Origin: [Phialemoniopsis] sp. UDSM-2020
Lineage: Eukaryota; Ascomycota; Sordariomycetes; Thyridiales; Thyridiaceae
Direction: 5' to 3'
NCBI GenBank assembly: GCA_018873225.1
Contig: JAEILZ010000002.1
Span: 2,232,001 to 2,296,000, forward strand
DNA: 64,000 nucleotides
The translations under genes were made by a program, and so were the position numbers. Shown here piece after piece: positions 22,255-34,805 of the stretch. The number at the start of each line of letters is the position of its first letter. Position 1 is the first letter of the stretch. The notes under the pieces are model-generated. The model was not told the DNA's origin, searched no databases, and was given only the letters and a program-made list of their open reading frames with translations.

Positions 22255-22937
22255 GCTCTAGGTCTTTTACTGGGCTTGGGACTTCTACAGTCTTGCAAGA
22301 TCTTAGGCATAGATCGCCCGGGCGCACACCAACGTGCCTTGATTGGCGTGGGCTTCTTGATCAGTAGGCCCGATGCACTTCTCATAAACCGAAAAGAAAA
22401 TGGCCTAGACCTAGCTTAAGTAGCAATTGATTTTATCCATGAATTTTGCTATGTAAAGGTGATCTGACTCCTGGTATGCTGTCGATGCTACGAAATGTCG
22501 TTTAAGTTGGGATGATGCGACGGGAGATGTACCCGAGATCAATCATTTTAGTGGAGACCCATTGTCGGCGCCCGGAGCAGATTTCCTCCCTAGTCTGAAA
22601 TTCTTCAGACAGTCCAATTGATGCTCCATCAATTGATCCTTCATCTCGAAGTGCTGGTGTCGTCGCAGTAGGGAACCACGCGAGCTATACATATCCCGAA
22701 CGACAAGGCCGACGCCCGTTCTAGTTCCTCGCAAGATTTGAATCGATTGAAAGGGGTCTAAAGCCCGCGGTCCACGCAAATCTTGACCACCACCCCTTAC
22801 TCTCTGCTCTCCACGAGGTCGACGATCGACTGCACACGACCACGAGCTGTCGCATTGGCATGCACACAGACAGTGCCAGCTAGCCATCCTCCGATTCCTG
22901 CTTTCGAGTCGATAATACGCCCACCACGACCTTCACG
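22255..22937. other. Intergenic region
   Basis: 3' flank of the ubiquitin-like gene and promoter of the mL40 gene. Nothing else I can support. Confidence 0.45.
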
Positions 22938-23492
22938 ATGGCCTCCCTCCCCGCCCTCCGCGGCCTCGCCGCCAGGTCCTCATCACAACCCTCCTCCCTC
23001 CTCCAGACCTGTACCAGGCCACTCGCCTCAGCAACCTCCTCCTCCAGCGCACAACCCTCCTCGACAGCCCGCAGCCTGCACACCACCCCGCCCCTCCAGG
23101 CCCGCAAGTCCTCGGGCGCCCAGCAGGCCGATCCCAAGATCGTCAACCTGTCCAAGGGCCTGCGCCTGACGAGCTACATGCCGCCCCCGCTGCGCATGGC
23201 GCGCAACCGGCACCTGCGGCACTGGACGATCCACCGCGCGTGGCTGCTCTTCCGGCGCGAGCGCCGCGAGGCCCGCGAGCGCGACCTGATGCGGCAGTAC
23301 CAGAGCATGCACAATGCCTGCGAGGAGCTGCGACAGACGGCGGGGCCCGGCACCAGGGAGACGGGGTACCTGTACCGCGTGGCCATGGAGAAGAAGGGCG
23401 TGTACGGGCACGACGGCGTGCCGATCGAGTACGCGCGCCCGCAGACCGAGACGCCGGCCCGCGAGGCGTGGAACCACGACTGGAAGCGGTAA
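22938..23492 (+). CDS. Mitochondrial large-subunit ribosomal protein mL40 (MRPL28 type)
   Basis: 184 residues. The N-terminal 55 residues are Ser/Ala/Arg-rich (MASLPALRGLAARSSSQ ... RSLHTTPPLQARK), a typical cleaved mitochondrial presequence. The mature part shows the fungal mL40 signature: PPPLRMARNRHLRHWTIHRAW, an Arg/Glu-rich helix, QYQSMHNACEELR, YRVAMEKKGVYG, and the C-terminal PIEYARPQTETPAREAWNH ending DWKR. It acts in mitochondrial translation as part of the 54S subunit. Single exon; no intron signals are needed to keep the family reading. Assignment is from remembered family sequence. Confidence 0.85.
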   Translation: MASLPALRGLAARSSSQPSSLLQTCTRPLASATSSSSAQPSSTARSLHTTPPLQARKSSGAQQADPKIVNLSKGLRLTSYMPPPLRMARNRHLRHWTIHRAWLLFRRERREARERDLMRQYQSMHNACEELRQTAGPGTRETGYLYRVAMEKKGVYGHDGVPIEYARPQTETPAREAWNHDWKR

Positions 23493-24171
23493 AAGAGTCC
23501 GAAGGGGAAGAGGAATGATTCCGAGAGGGGAGAAGGTCGAAGAGCGACGAGGCTCGAGATGTTCTATAAGATCACATGTTCTATTATGTTGAGGGGAAAG
23601 AATTCTGTACAATATTACTCATGTATGCATGGGACACAAGGACTACTTCGCTTTTATAAGAGCTGAGGAGGCGCATGTAGAAAAAAAAGATACGCTTGTA
23701 TTAGCCATTGTCAAGATTTCTTGTGGTGGATTAAATGCCATCCCTATCTTCCCCTGAATTTTGCTGCAAGACTTTGAGACATGTGACAGTCTGCCCATGC
23801 GTTTCCATGTCCCCTAGATACCACAGCTGATGTCCCTGTGCGGTGTGCTCTCGATATGGCCCAATTTGTTGCGCCCGAGCCAGTAGCAATCCGCACTTCG
23901 ATACGGGTGCCCAGCGATCTCTCTCAGAGGAGCTCTATAGCTATATTAATACAGTTCGTATATCGTCAAGTGTGTGTCCAGGCCAGCCTTCACTTCGCCG
24001 TGCTTGGTTGCTGCAGTTTTGTCCCAGCCGGTCTTCAGGCTGCGGCCTCTCGTCCCATATCTCTTCATGTAATGAGTGGTCCCGTATGCTGCTGTCGGTC
24101 GTCGTGCGTGGTCGCGAATCTCGCTTGCCAACGTCTTCAATCAAGTGGTCGGGGCTGAGGGCAGTCGTCGC
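23493..24171. other. Intergenic region between convergent genes
   Basis: Holds the 3' ends of the mL40 gene (plus) and rho2 (minus). No coding feature supported. Confidence 0.45.
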
Positions 24172-25309
24172 TCATAATATAACACAGCAGCCGCCACCCT
24201 CACCCTTCTCGAAAGTGAGCAGCGCCGCTCTCGTCGCGGCCTCGAACACGTCGTCGACACCCTCGCCCGAAAGACTGGAGCACTCGAGGTACTTCCGCGC
24301 GCCGATTTCCCGGGCTGCCACCTCTCCGTCGTGTTGAGAAACGAAGCGCAGGCTCTTCTTGCGCATCTCTTCCACCGCAACTGGGTCCTCGCGCAGATCC
24401 TTCTTCAGGCCGACCAAGATGATCGGTACACCAGGGCATCGTTCGGTCGCTTCCTCGATCCACTAGTTACACAATCCGCGCGTCAGTATATATGTCTTGC
24501 AACCGAGGAATGATCCGTATGATCTGGCTGGCTGGGTAGCAACGCTTGCGAAATTGCAAAGTCACACCGAGGGCACCTATCGTTCTGGCCGTCTGGGTCG
24601 AGTGCAGAGCACATCGGAGAGGACGTTCGGCTAGACCAAGAAGAAAGGAAAGAAAGCAAGACATGTACCCACCTTGTGCTTAACGTTGTCGAGAGAATCT
24701 GGGGTGTCAACCGAGAAGCCTATCAGCAGGACGTGCGCTTTAGAGTATGCGAGCGGTCGTAGTCGTTCGTAGTCCTCCTGTCCTGCCGTATCCCATAGTG
24801 CTAGTTGTACGGACTTGCCGTCCACTCTGCAGTCGGTCACGTAGTTTTCGAATACCGTGGGCACCTGTTACCGTTGGGGTCCGTTGCGTTAGTGAGGTCT
24901 GAGACTGGTAGGACGACCCAAGCCAGACAATGCGGTGGTCCAGAGGAGGAGCGGTGAACGGCTTGGGTCGCACAGAGACAAGAGGTTCATGATTCGACCT
25001 ACATAGTGCTGTTCGAGGAAGAGAGAAGCGGTTAGCTACCGGGCGAGGCTTGCGGGGGTGCGGCAATGGGAGTCAACTCACTGTGGGGAAGTAACCCAAC
25101 GTAAAGACGCTGAGCAGACTCGTCTTGCCGCAGGCTCCGTCTCCTATGATGACGAGTTTCCTAGAGAAGCGAAAGCAATGTGTCAGCTGCCAATTGATAG
25201 GACGTCAATTGAGGCATCCCAGGAGGCCCTGATCGATCCGGGCGCCTGGGGGTTGCGGTTGCGCGGCGTACCTCCGGATAACATTCGGAGCGTTGGCTGC
25301 AGCTGCCAT
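24172..25309 (-). CDS. rho2: Rho-family GTPase, Rho2 type
   Basis: Small GTPase acting in cell-wall integrity and polarity signalling at the plasma membrane. Five exons on the minus strand: 25272-25309, 25082-25160, 25003-25008 (6 nt, His-Tyr), 24673-24864, 24172-24462; 201 residues. Motifs: P-loop GDGACGKTS, effector loop [15 protein letters not shown] (only complete if the micro-exon is used), switch [17 protein letters not shown], the G4-region segment [28 protein letters not shown], and a CCVIL end giving a CAAX-type CVIL (Leu favours geranylgeranylation), with an extra Cys for possible palmitoylation. The [12 protein letters not shown] plus CC-aliphatic tail points to Rho2 rather than Rho1 or Cdc42. 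Introns: 111, 73, 138 and 210 nt. Confidence 0.9.
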
Positions 25310-27290
25310 CGCGGGCGACAGAGCGACTCTCTGAACTGGGGGTCCTTGACCTCGGCTTGCCAAATTCGCTCAGCACAGTTCGGTGCGGGATGGTGCTGTT
25401 CTGGTAGATCGGGTGGTTGGATTGCAGAAGCAATTGCCGGGCTTGGAGAGAGGACCGACGAGGCGCGGGAGCGACGGCGTTTATGAATGGAATCAAAAGG
25501 GAAAAAATAGGGGATGAGGCAGTTCAATAGACAAGCTGCTTGACGGAGGGTCGTAATTATGGAGACACCGCAGGACAGTTGAGCGACTCTCCCGGCGTTC
25601 GCCTGTGACGCCCGGGGGGGATTTTTTGGGGAGGGGTGGGCAGGATTTTCGGCGTGAGGGCCACCAGCTGGGCAGAGCACCTTTCGTCGTGGGTCGACTT
25701 GTTACAACGCTTACCTAAGGGCTTTCTCAGGCAGTGCCAGTAGCCGCGATGAAGGGGCACGGAGATCTACGGTTTTCCAGACAGTTATCCCAGCCGGAGA
25801 TACAGTCGACATGCATGTAACATATGATGCTGGCGAGTTCCATCAAAATCTAAAGACAAGTAGTTATTCGACGTGCTGACCGATTAATTACAGAAGACTT
25901 ACAGTTGTCCGTGGCATCATGTCAGTCATTCTTCAGCTGCCGACCCGACTTCACTGACCGCTCCATGTTCAGTGTCTGAAGAATGCCCACTGCTTAGAGA
26001 ATAGTCCTATGTGGAAAGTCCTGCCGGGCATGGTGTGTCGTCAGGCTAAGCACACCGAGCAGTCCATACGCCAGGCAGTGAAAGATGCTTGATGACTGGT
26101 TGGTAAGCGATGGTTTGGCAGCACAGGGGTGCCTCCTCTTGCCTGGCGGCCCAACCTACTGCACGTTGAAGAAGCGGCCTCCACTCAAGACGATTGATAT
26201 GTACAGAATCTAAGAGTACAAGGCACCTCAAGAAGCAACTGGGGCCTATGAATAGCGACACTAGCCCACTGAGGCGTCCCATAGCGCAGGAAACAGCCCC
26301 AGCTGAACATCATAATTGTCTCGTAAGGGCAGGCCTGCAGCATGCTAGAAAACTGTTAAGAAGTCGAGATAGCTCCGATGGCGCACATGAGAAGTAAGCT
26401 TTGGCTTCTTGCATTCTCTGGGACTCTGCAACGTTTCAGAGAATGGCTCAGCCGCTGCATCGCTTGAATTACGATGTGATTGACATCACCAATATACGGA
26501 TTGAATATCAGGTCCCACCCCGGAGCAGAGCCACATCGCTTCTCTTGGTCAGCTTTAGTAGTTTATGCTGCAGACCAGCCAACGACAGGGAGACAGGGAC
26601 CTGTCAATGACGGTCAGCGCAAAGACAGTGCCGGGGTAGTCTCTGGGGTCTTTGCAAAGCAGGCCTTCGACGGCCCTGCCACTGATGCAATGCAACATGG
26701 TCTATGTGACATGTCGAACGACACACGAATTGGCAAGCGCCTGGATAATACCATACCATCACTTGGACTGGTAGTCGATGGGGGGAGCAACGGTTGGCCT
26801 CCGTTTTCTGCGTGCTACCGCTCTCCGCAAAGACCGTGCGCACATGAGGCGGAAGCAGGTCAGCTCGTTTTCGGCGCTGCCGCCCGTTGGCAGGGGCAAT
26901 ACGGTGGGTGCGCACCCCCGTCTCCAGGCAAGTAAGATCAAGTGAAACGGCCAGCGAACCATCCACTCATAGGAGCTAATTCAATTGCAACCGTGCTGGA
27001 ATGGCTTGATGTCATCGGCTCAATGAGTGAATACGAAGAGTGCACCTTAGATATTGATCTAGATCCGGGGAGATAACCTGGAGGCCTGCAGAGACCATCT
27101 GGTGAAGAAGCTCTCTAGCTATGGCCGCTTCGAGTGACCCTGATAAGTGCAATCGGTGGGTATGATTTCATTTGCTGGCTGGTCATTGATGACAGCGGGC
27201 CAAGCAGTCAATGGGAATGGGCGCTTAGAACAACCGCAATCGAGAATGAGGACCCTGAAAGCTGCTTTCCTGAAACTGGAAAGCGGTTGA

Positions 27291-27330
27291 CGGAAAACGA
27301 AAAACAGAAAACGGAAAACAGAAAACAAGA
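27291..27330. repeat. A-rich simple repeat (GAAAAC type)
   Basis: Irregular repetition of cggaaaac/gaaaac units. Low-complexity, no coding meaning seen. Confidence 0.6.
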
Positions 27331-28214
27331 TACAGTAATGCTGCACTGAAAGAACAGGTATTTAAAGCCAAAAGTTTCTGCTTAACCAAAGAGATAGGCC
27401 TCTCATGTGTAATATTCTGAAGTCCATTGTTACTGGAAAATCTTTTGGCAAGATCACGCTGCCTCTTTGGTTTGGGGGAAACCCATTCTCATTCATCTGT
27501 AATCCTCCAAAAAGGCCAGCGACAAAGACGTACTTATTAGGCAGGGCTGACAAAAGCTCAGGCAGGCTTGCTGTTCGTCGCAGCACTAGGGCCGTGATTT
27601 CGATCGCCTATTCGTTGCCTCAACAAGGCTGCACATCATTGTGAGTGCTGGTCATGTGACGTCGCACCTTTTTGAATCGACGCATTTCCACTCTGTTAGC
27701 CCGCTTGATCAGCCGGGTGAGGTCGTTTTCTAGTACTCTCAGCACGCACAGCCACGCTAATCGGTACCTGCTCGGGACTTCCGTGCCTCTCGCAATCAAT
27801 CCCAAGCAAGCAGCCACCTGCACCAGCCAGCACCAAGCAACCACACACCAAAGGAAAGCCTGAACATCGCCCGCTTTGCAGTCCTGTCGTGCAAAGGGAT
27901 TGGCACCTGCAAAAGACTCTCCCCACAACCTTTGATATCGCCTTCGACCACATCTTCCTCTCACCACCCCGCGCAGTCCCTTCGCTGCCTCACTTCGCTC
28001 TCAACCCCGTTCGGTTCCCTCGGCTCACCATCTCCTCACCCTCACCAGTGAGTCCAAACCCTGCCCCACCACCGTCAATCTCTCGTCACCCGTGACAGGC
28101 CGTTTGCGTACCCCATTCGCCCCCAGGCACGAATAGCTATCCTTGACCTCTGGATCAAGCTCCCAGCTCCAACCTCTCTCATTCATTCTCAAGCCCCAAG
28201 CTTTTCACATTCGC

Positions 28215-28256
28215 ATGCAGGCCAGGGCCGCAGACAGTTCGCTTACCACCGCATAG
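28215..28256 (+). other. Upstream ORF in nst1 leader (13 codons)
   Basis: ATG CAG GCC ... ending TAG, 117 nt upstream of the nst1 ATG. A second, 8-codon uORF is at 28313-28339. Both end before the main start, so reinitiation would be needed if they are in the mRNA. Leader extent is not known. Confidence 0.4.
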
Positions 28257-28373
28257 ATTAGCCACCCGTTCGAATACGTAGTCCCCGGGCTTGGACAGCC
28301 GAAACCTCATTCATGACCTCGAGACCTGCCTATCACTGAGGACTGAGTTGAAGTGAAAAGGATCGGACGCACG

Positions 28374-31300
28374 ATGAAGGGGAACCGACGCGGTCAGCCC
28401 CAGGCGGCACCACAACCGCCACAAGCGTCTCCGACCACCAAGGGCACCGCAAAATATACCAATAAGGATGGCTCCAAGTTCATCACCGTACCGAAGATCG
28501 CACCCACACCCGAACCTCAACCCTCTCCGACCAACCCGGCGATATCGTCTGGCGCGGCAGGTGCCAAATCACCGAATGGACCGCAGGACAGCGCCACAGG
28601 CGACGCCTCAGCCCCGACCGTAAATCGCAAGAAAGCCAAGAGACGGGCTAAGCTTGCGGCCAAGGCGGCTGCTGAGCAGGCTGCCGGCAGCCACACTAAC
28701 GGATTACCTGGCTCTCATGCCTCTCATGACCACGGAAACGCCGAAGTGGACGATAGCGACGACGATGGCGCCGAGGTCAGCTCTGCACAGCACACGTCTG
28801 AAACAGCCGGTGGCGACGGACACTCGGCCGGTAGCAAGTCTAAGAAGTCCAAGAAGAAAAAGAAGAAGGCGAACGACGGATCGCAGCTTACTAGTCAACA
28901 TCACGCTTCCCCACCCCCGGCACCGGCGCAAGCTCGCGCAGGCGGGCTCTCTAGGGAGAAGATATGGAACACGAGCTCTCAAGAGGAGCGCGAGCGCATC
29001 AAAGAGTTCTGGCTTGGACTCGGCGAAGACGAGCGCAAATCCTTGGTCAAGGTCGAGAAAGATGCCGTTCTCAAGAAGATGAAGGAGCAGCAGAAACATA
29101 CTTGCAGCTGCACTGTCTGTGGCCGCAAGCGCACTGCCATCGAGGAGGAGCTGGAGGGTCTCTACGACGCCTACTATCACGAGCTCGAACAATATGCACA
29201 CGACCCCCACCGCTCAGACCAAGGACCTCCGTTGCTAGGATCTTCACGACAGCAATATCCTTCCATGAGGGGCAATCCCCACTCCAAGTACGACCAGCAG
29301 CCGTCACAGGGCTATATGCAAAACGTATCTGAAGGGGAGGACGACCTCGAGGGTGACGAAGAATATAGCGACGAAGAGGATCTGGAGGATGACGATGAGG
29401 TGTACAGCGAAGTCGAAGACGATGGGTTGTCCCCCGAGGAGCTGCATCATCGAGACTATGCGACAGACTTTTTCAATTTCGGAAAATCACTCACCGTTCA
29501 AGGTAGAATATTAATCACTCGCGCCCTTGTGCCGCATCCCGCTGGCTAACTCTGTCCAGGAGGCATTTTGACCGTAGCAGACGATCTACTCAAGAACGAT
29601 GGCAAGAAGTTTATCGAGATGATGGAGCAGCTAGCCGAGCGGCGAATGGCCCGCGAGGAGGACGCGAAGGATCAATACCGAAGTCCGGACTATGGGCACG
29701 GCGTAAACGGCAATTATCCCGATCCTCACGACCAGCCTCCCACAGAAGAAGATGACTACGAGGTCGACGACGAAGAGGAGGACGAAGACTACGAGTCTCA
29801 AGAGGATGATTATGAGGACGAGGTACTACCCTCTTTTCTAGCGTCAAAGTGCCCAGTACACCACCCACACCATGAACGCCCCTTGTTGAACAGAGACACA
29901 CTTGAAGACACTCTCCAGGACCTACAGGAAGCTAAAACTTCACCCCCAAAGCAGGACACTATGACAGATGCGCAACGCATGGAGGAGGGCCGAAGGATGT
30001 TCCAAATCTTTGCTGCGCGCATGTTCGAGCAGCGGGTGCTTACTGCGTACCGCGAAAAGGTTGCTAAGGAACGCCAAGACAAGCTTCTCGAAGAGCTCGA
30101 CGAGGAGACTCGGCAAGACTCCCAGCGAAAGGCCAAGAAGGCAAAAGATGCGCAGAAGAAGAAGGAGAAGGCCCTGCAGAAGAAGCAAGCGCTCGCAGAG
30201 GAGAAGGCTCGCAAGGAAGCTGAGAAGGCTGCCGAGGAAGAGCGCCGCCTTGCCGAGGAACTTCGCAAGGCGGAAGAGCAACGCCTCAAGGCCGAGGAGA
30301 AACGCAAGAAGAAAGAAGCGCAGCGCAAGGCCGAAGAGGAAGAGCGTCTTCGCAAGGAGGCCGACCGCCAGCGTCGCATACACGAGCAAAAGGAGCGCCA
30401 GGCCGAGCAAGAGCGCAAGGCCCGGGAAGCCAAGGAGCGTGAGAAGAAGGCCCGGGACGAGGCACGGCTAAAGGAGCAGGAAGCACGTGAGCGCAGGGAG
30501 CGAGAAGCTCGGGATCGAAAAGAGAACGTGGCGAAGCCCAAGCCCGAGAAGGACACGAAAGAGAAGGCCAGGACGGAGTTAAAGATGGCCCAGAAGCCAA
30601 CGGCTCTGCCAAACCCAGCAGCCTCGATCGTCTTGCCGAAGCGACCTTCGCAACAGTCAAGTACTGTGCCGGCTCTACCGCAGCAACCCCCTCCTACCAG
30701 CTTTGCCTCGCCCCAAATCCCTGTCGCGACACCGGCTCTACCCAAAGCGCCGACGCCGATCCGCCCTCGGCAGTCGTCACAGCACGAAACAAGCACGGCG
30801 GGATCCACAGTAGCGTCTCAATCTGGATCGGGACCTAGTCAGAACCCATCCCCGAACCCGACGACGCCAGCTCACAGCAGCCCCGGGCCGATTGGCCCCT
30901 CGTCATCTCATGTCGGTCAAGGCGGCCAAGCTCCTCTACCTCACATGACAGCGGCGTCTCCTACGCAAGCACAGACCAACCCTGCTCATCACCCGGCAGG
31001 TCTCTTCCAGCAAATGCCGCCAATGGGTGGAATGCCCTTCCCAATCCCGATGCACTCGGTGCAGCCGCCACCTGGCTTCTTTCCCCCACTCGGCGGCGGT
31101 GGCTACAGAGCCCCCGGCCCGCCCACTATGGGTATGGCAATGCCTCCGGGCATAGCGCCACCGGCAGGTCGAACCTTCTCGCCTCACCATGTGCAAGGAC
31201 CACCTCCAGGGCTCTCACAACCGCCCCACGGTGATCACCTTGTCGGTTTGAATCCATTTGCGCCCTCGCCAAAGGATCAGCTCAGCGGCGTACCGTCACC

Positions 31301-32180
31301 TCAGTCGCGGAAGCAATCTACCGGTTTCGATACAGCACACTCTCTCCCTAGGCCCACGCCTATTGGACGCCCTGGTAGTGTTGTACATGGATTCCGGCAG
31401 GCATCTACCTCACCTTCGAGCATGGGAATGCTAGATGAGTTACACGATCCGAACAGTGTTTCTCATCTTGGCTCAAAGGCGTTGCTAGCAGACAGCGTCG
31501 ATGAGCCTGGTGATAGATATGTTGCCCCAGGACCGAATTTCCGCGCCCCCTACCAACCAGGACCGGGCAGTTTCAATGACACGTCTCCGTTCGTGCAAGC
31601 GGCTCCTCTCTGGGGTCAGCCACCCCAACAGCAAGGCCCGGGAGGTATCTTTGGTCATGCGCAGAATATGGGATTCAACAGCGCGGTAGCGCCACCTGCT
31701 TGGCCTCCGATGAACAGCATGCCAACTCCTTTTGGCACACACGGAAGCCTTGGCCGTAACAGCCTCGCACGTACCACTAAAGTGAGGCAGATGCTCTGCC
31801 AGGCCTGCAAGGATCTTTCCAGCAGCTTGGGTCCAGAGTCGGCCCCAGGCTTGGAGGACGGAGATGCCACCGCTTTTATTCCCTTAGACCAGATCAAAAA
31901 CCGCGTTGACGTGATGATTTCCGCGACCGGCGAGAATTTTGGTGTGTCGGAGGACGAGCTGCTCGACATGTGCGATACCGAGGGCAATGCCATGAATGGA
32001 GGAGGCAACTTTGACGTACGTCACTCAGTCTATCCCAAGCTGGTCCGGTGGAACTCTGCAATGCCGCAGGACCTGAACCAGCCGATGCGGAGCCGAGCCC
32101 CTGGAGAAATCGGCAGCCCGCTCGTGGGCAGTGGAGGCGACGCCAGCAGCATTTGGAGTGGTTCCGCTGTTGGTCGCTAG
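28374..32180 (+). CDS. nst1: Stress response protein Nst1
   Basis: Fungal Nst1 family, named for the yeast protein that negatively affects salt tolerance and interacts with a splicing factor. Two exons, 28374-29502 and 29560-32180, with a 57-nt intron (GTAGAA donor, GCTAAC branch, CCAG); 1249 residues. Features in order: N-terminal TAKYTNKDGSKFITVPKI; basic KKAKRRAKLAAKAAAEQ; Lys-rich SKKSKKKKKKAND; KIWNTSSQEERERIKEFWLGL; Cys pair CSCTVCGRKR; acidic region; FFNFGKSLTVQ-GGILTVADDLL across the splice; a roughly 230-residue Lys/Glu/Arg-rich coiled coil (about 29990-30560); Pro/Gln/Ser-rich disordered part; and C-terminal TTKVRQMLCQACKDLS. The length fits the family. Confidence 0.93.
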
Positions 32181-32892
32181 AAGCCACGAGGGCCATAGGT
32201 TTCTTCTGGCAGAAACAGAGACCGCAGCGAGTTGTGGGATGAGAGCCATTGTCGACTCCAATAAGCAATATCCTTATTACATATGGCACGAAGGCATTTC
32301 CTTCAGCGAACAATGCACGTGTACTTGTTATGCTCGTACTGGTGGATGAAGGGTCAAAGGACTTGATCACTCGACAGCGAGTAGATAGCACTGTGCCTGC
32401 TTTTCTGTAGCGGACAGGCATGAATTGACCATCAGCAATTACTGTATCACCAACACCACTTCCGTCATGCTCTCCCATTTCTGTGAACCCACATCATGTG
32501 ATAGGAATGCCTCTGTGACTTGACCCCGTTATGTATGCCATTTGTGTACCCTTTAGTATCCCAGCCAGCCAGCCAGACAGCCAGCCCTACAGATCGACCG
32601 GGTCATCATCTCACCTAGTGGTGTCGTGCATCGGTCTGTGACTAGCTCGCGGGGAGGTGCCACAAGCCCAACGTGGATCAAGCCATGATATGCACGTTGT
32701 CGGTTCTTGCAGGGCTGGGAGCACACACACCCATAAGATGAGTCGGTGACGATGACAGCTGGACTTTGACGCTAGCTATTACATGCATATTGTGTGCTCC
32801 GCGAACGGGCCAACAACGCCAGGCCTGCTGCCATCTGGCCGTGACACGTTGCTGCGCCTCGCTTTGCACCTTCACTTGCAAGACGCGTCAAG
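32181..32892. other. Intergenic region with CAGC simple repeat
   Basis: 3' flank of nst1. A short run of cagc repeats lies at 32561-32587. No gene supported. Confidence 0.45.
32561..32587. repeat. (CAGC)n microsatellite
   Basis: About six near-perfect ccag/cagc units with one interruption (agacag). Confidence 0.7.
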
Positions 32893-33117
32893 ATGAAGAT
32901 GGAGGTGTTTACGATGCTCTCACTGGCAATTTCTTTGACTGGTACGTTATGTTATGGCCAGGATAGCAAAGTGACCAAAGATGGACTGCGTCTGGGTGCC
33001 GATGAGGACCCTGAAATCACAAGCCTCTCTGAAGGAGTCGGCTCATCACCTCCGACCAGGAGCAAACAGGGGCAACAAGTAAGCATAATTCTAATAGTAG
33101 AATACCGAATATCATAG
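32893..33117 (+). CDS. Candidate small secreted protein (weak)
   Basis: 74-codon ORF beginning MKMEVFTMLSLAISLTGTLC, which looks like a signal peptide with possible cleavage after YG. The remainder is polar with no cysteines (VTKDGLRLGADEDPEITSLSE). A possible donor (GTAAGC) near codon 62 means the true 3' end may differ. No homologue recognised, and it may be a chance ORF. Confidence 0.25.
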   Translation: MKMEVFTMLSLAISLTGTLCYGQDSKVTKDGLRLGADEDPEITSLSEGVGSSPPTRSKQGQQVSIILIVEYRIS

Positions 33118-34805
33118 CCTCGAGGGATCTCGTATGGGAAGATCAATGTTTACATCGAGAAGGCTCGATTGCCAAGAGAGGAAGTTTGGTGATAATACGT
33201 CCAGCGATTCCATGCCATGTACCGTGACATCGTTTGGAGCTCCCGTCCATGCCGACGGTACCGGCGCCGCGGTGTCTCTGCTGCTCTAAATTAAGCAACA
33301 TGGACAGGGCCTCTTGAGCATGATTCGCCTGCGCAGGAGAAAGGCTTGTCTTTTCCCCACCGCGGCGGTTCAGCTGCCTGTTGGAATCCGGGCGAGCAAT
33401 CAGAGCTTCCATCACTGACCAGGAAGCCAGCTGCTAAGCCTCCAGCTGGCCCCCCGGTCCGTGTGGTCTGGTCCAAGGGCCAACGAACCCCTGAAACACA
33501 AGCGACTTGAGCTAGCTGGGAGGGTTCGGGCAGTGGCGCAGCGTCAATTTAGGTTTAGTGCAGGGTCCATCAGTGGGGAATCGTCGGGCTCAGATGGTGG
33601 CAGATTTGCACAAGGAGGTAAAAGTGCAGCTCTCCATTCCCTTTTTGTTTGTCACTGGGGATGGATGCTCGGGTTCGATGACAGGCAGGAGAGCTCCTCT
33701 GGATGTGAACAGCCTTGGGCTGAGCCGGCCGGAAGCGAGCGCCTCTGCGGCTGGCAGTTCTGCCAAGGAAGAGAGGGAGAACGTGCCAAATTTCTCCAAC
33801 GTCAGCCGTTGGCAGAGAAAAGGTCTCGTCGTGATTTCTATGGGTACACAAACGAGAGAGGATCTTAAAGTGTTGAACTACTACTGGCAGGACAGGCCGG
33901 CCACATGGCTGGCTGGCTGGCTAGATGACTGACATGCATCCATTGCATTCGCGCCGTTTGTAAAAAAGCAGAGCCCACTGCCGTTTGTGTCCAAGCGCTT
34001 CATGCCGAGGGGAATGCGATCTGTTGGGTTTGTGCTACCACGCCTCCGTTCCCCAAGGGTCCGTGAGGCTGGCCCGTTGGTCACTCACTCGCTGCAAAGG
34101 GTGTGAGTGAATCAGGGGTGGAGAGTGAAGGATCGTGACAGAAGAGAAAAAGACGGCATGCCCTGCCCGTTTGTTGCATCCCGTTGATCCCCATCCTCCC
34201 ATGCCCATGCCCATGCCATCCTATCCCATCCGCAGTCCCGCCCCGTTCGACCCAGAGAGGCACAGCCAGCCTACGAATGTACTTGTCTAAACGGCGAGGT
34301 AAGAAAGTGGAATCGCACGTCTTCAAAAAGTCTAGCTCGCGCAGTTCAGCCCCAGTCCGGCCCTTTGCTGGTGCCCGCCTGGCTTGGTCCGAATTCACCC
34401 CGTCTAATTTCTTTTCTGAGCTCAGCAAAAAGCTGCAAGGCCCTTTTCCGGTGTGCGACAAGTCCTGGAGCTATTCCTTTCAGCTGGGGGGTCAAGGGTC
34501 GATCATTAATATTCTCGTGCTTTTCCTGTTCCTTCTCCCCTTTCCCTCCTTCGAGCTCTTCTTTTCTTGTTGCCGGAAGAGATTCAAACGTCGCCCAAAG
34601 GATACACATCTTTCGCGTGTGCAACCGTGTTAGACGCAAGCGACCAGGACTCCCTTGTCGACTCTCCGGGCAGGCAAACTCCCCCACACCGTTCGTCTCG
34701 GGGCAGTTTTCAAGGGTTTTACATTTCAGGTCCACCACACGCGCGCCAGCGCCTGTGAATACGAGTTTCTCTGGGCACGTTCCGGGGCACAAGCCGCACC
34801 ACATC
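33118..34805. other. Intergenic region upstream of the membrane-protein gene
   Basis: No supportable gene. From about 34180 the sequence is CT-rich with ccatgccc repeats, then pyrimidine tracts (34500-34570) typical of a fungal promoter and leader for the gene at 34806. Several overlapping open frames on both strands have no motif. Confidence 0.45.

Larger units (their letters stand above)
25310..28373. other. 3-kb divergent intergenic region between rho2 and nst1
   Basis: Contains the promoters and leaders of rho2 (left end) and nst1 (right end, with CT-rich and C-rich leader sequence from about 27950). The open frames between 26000 and 27700 are short and featureless. An A/G-rich simple repeat is at 27291-27330. 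Two small upstream ORFs precede nst1. Confidence 0.45.
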
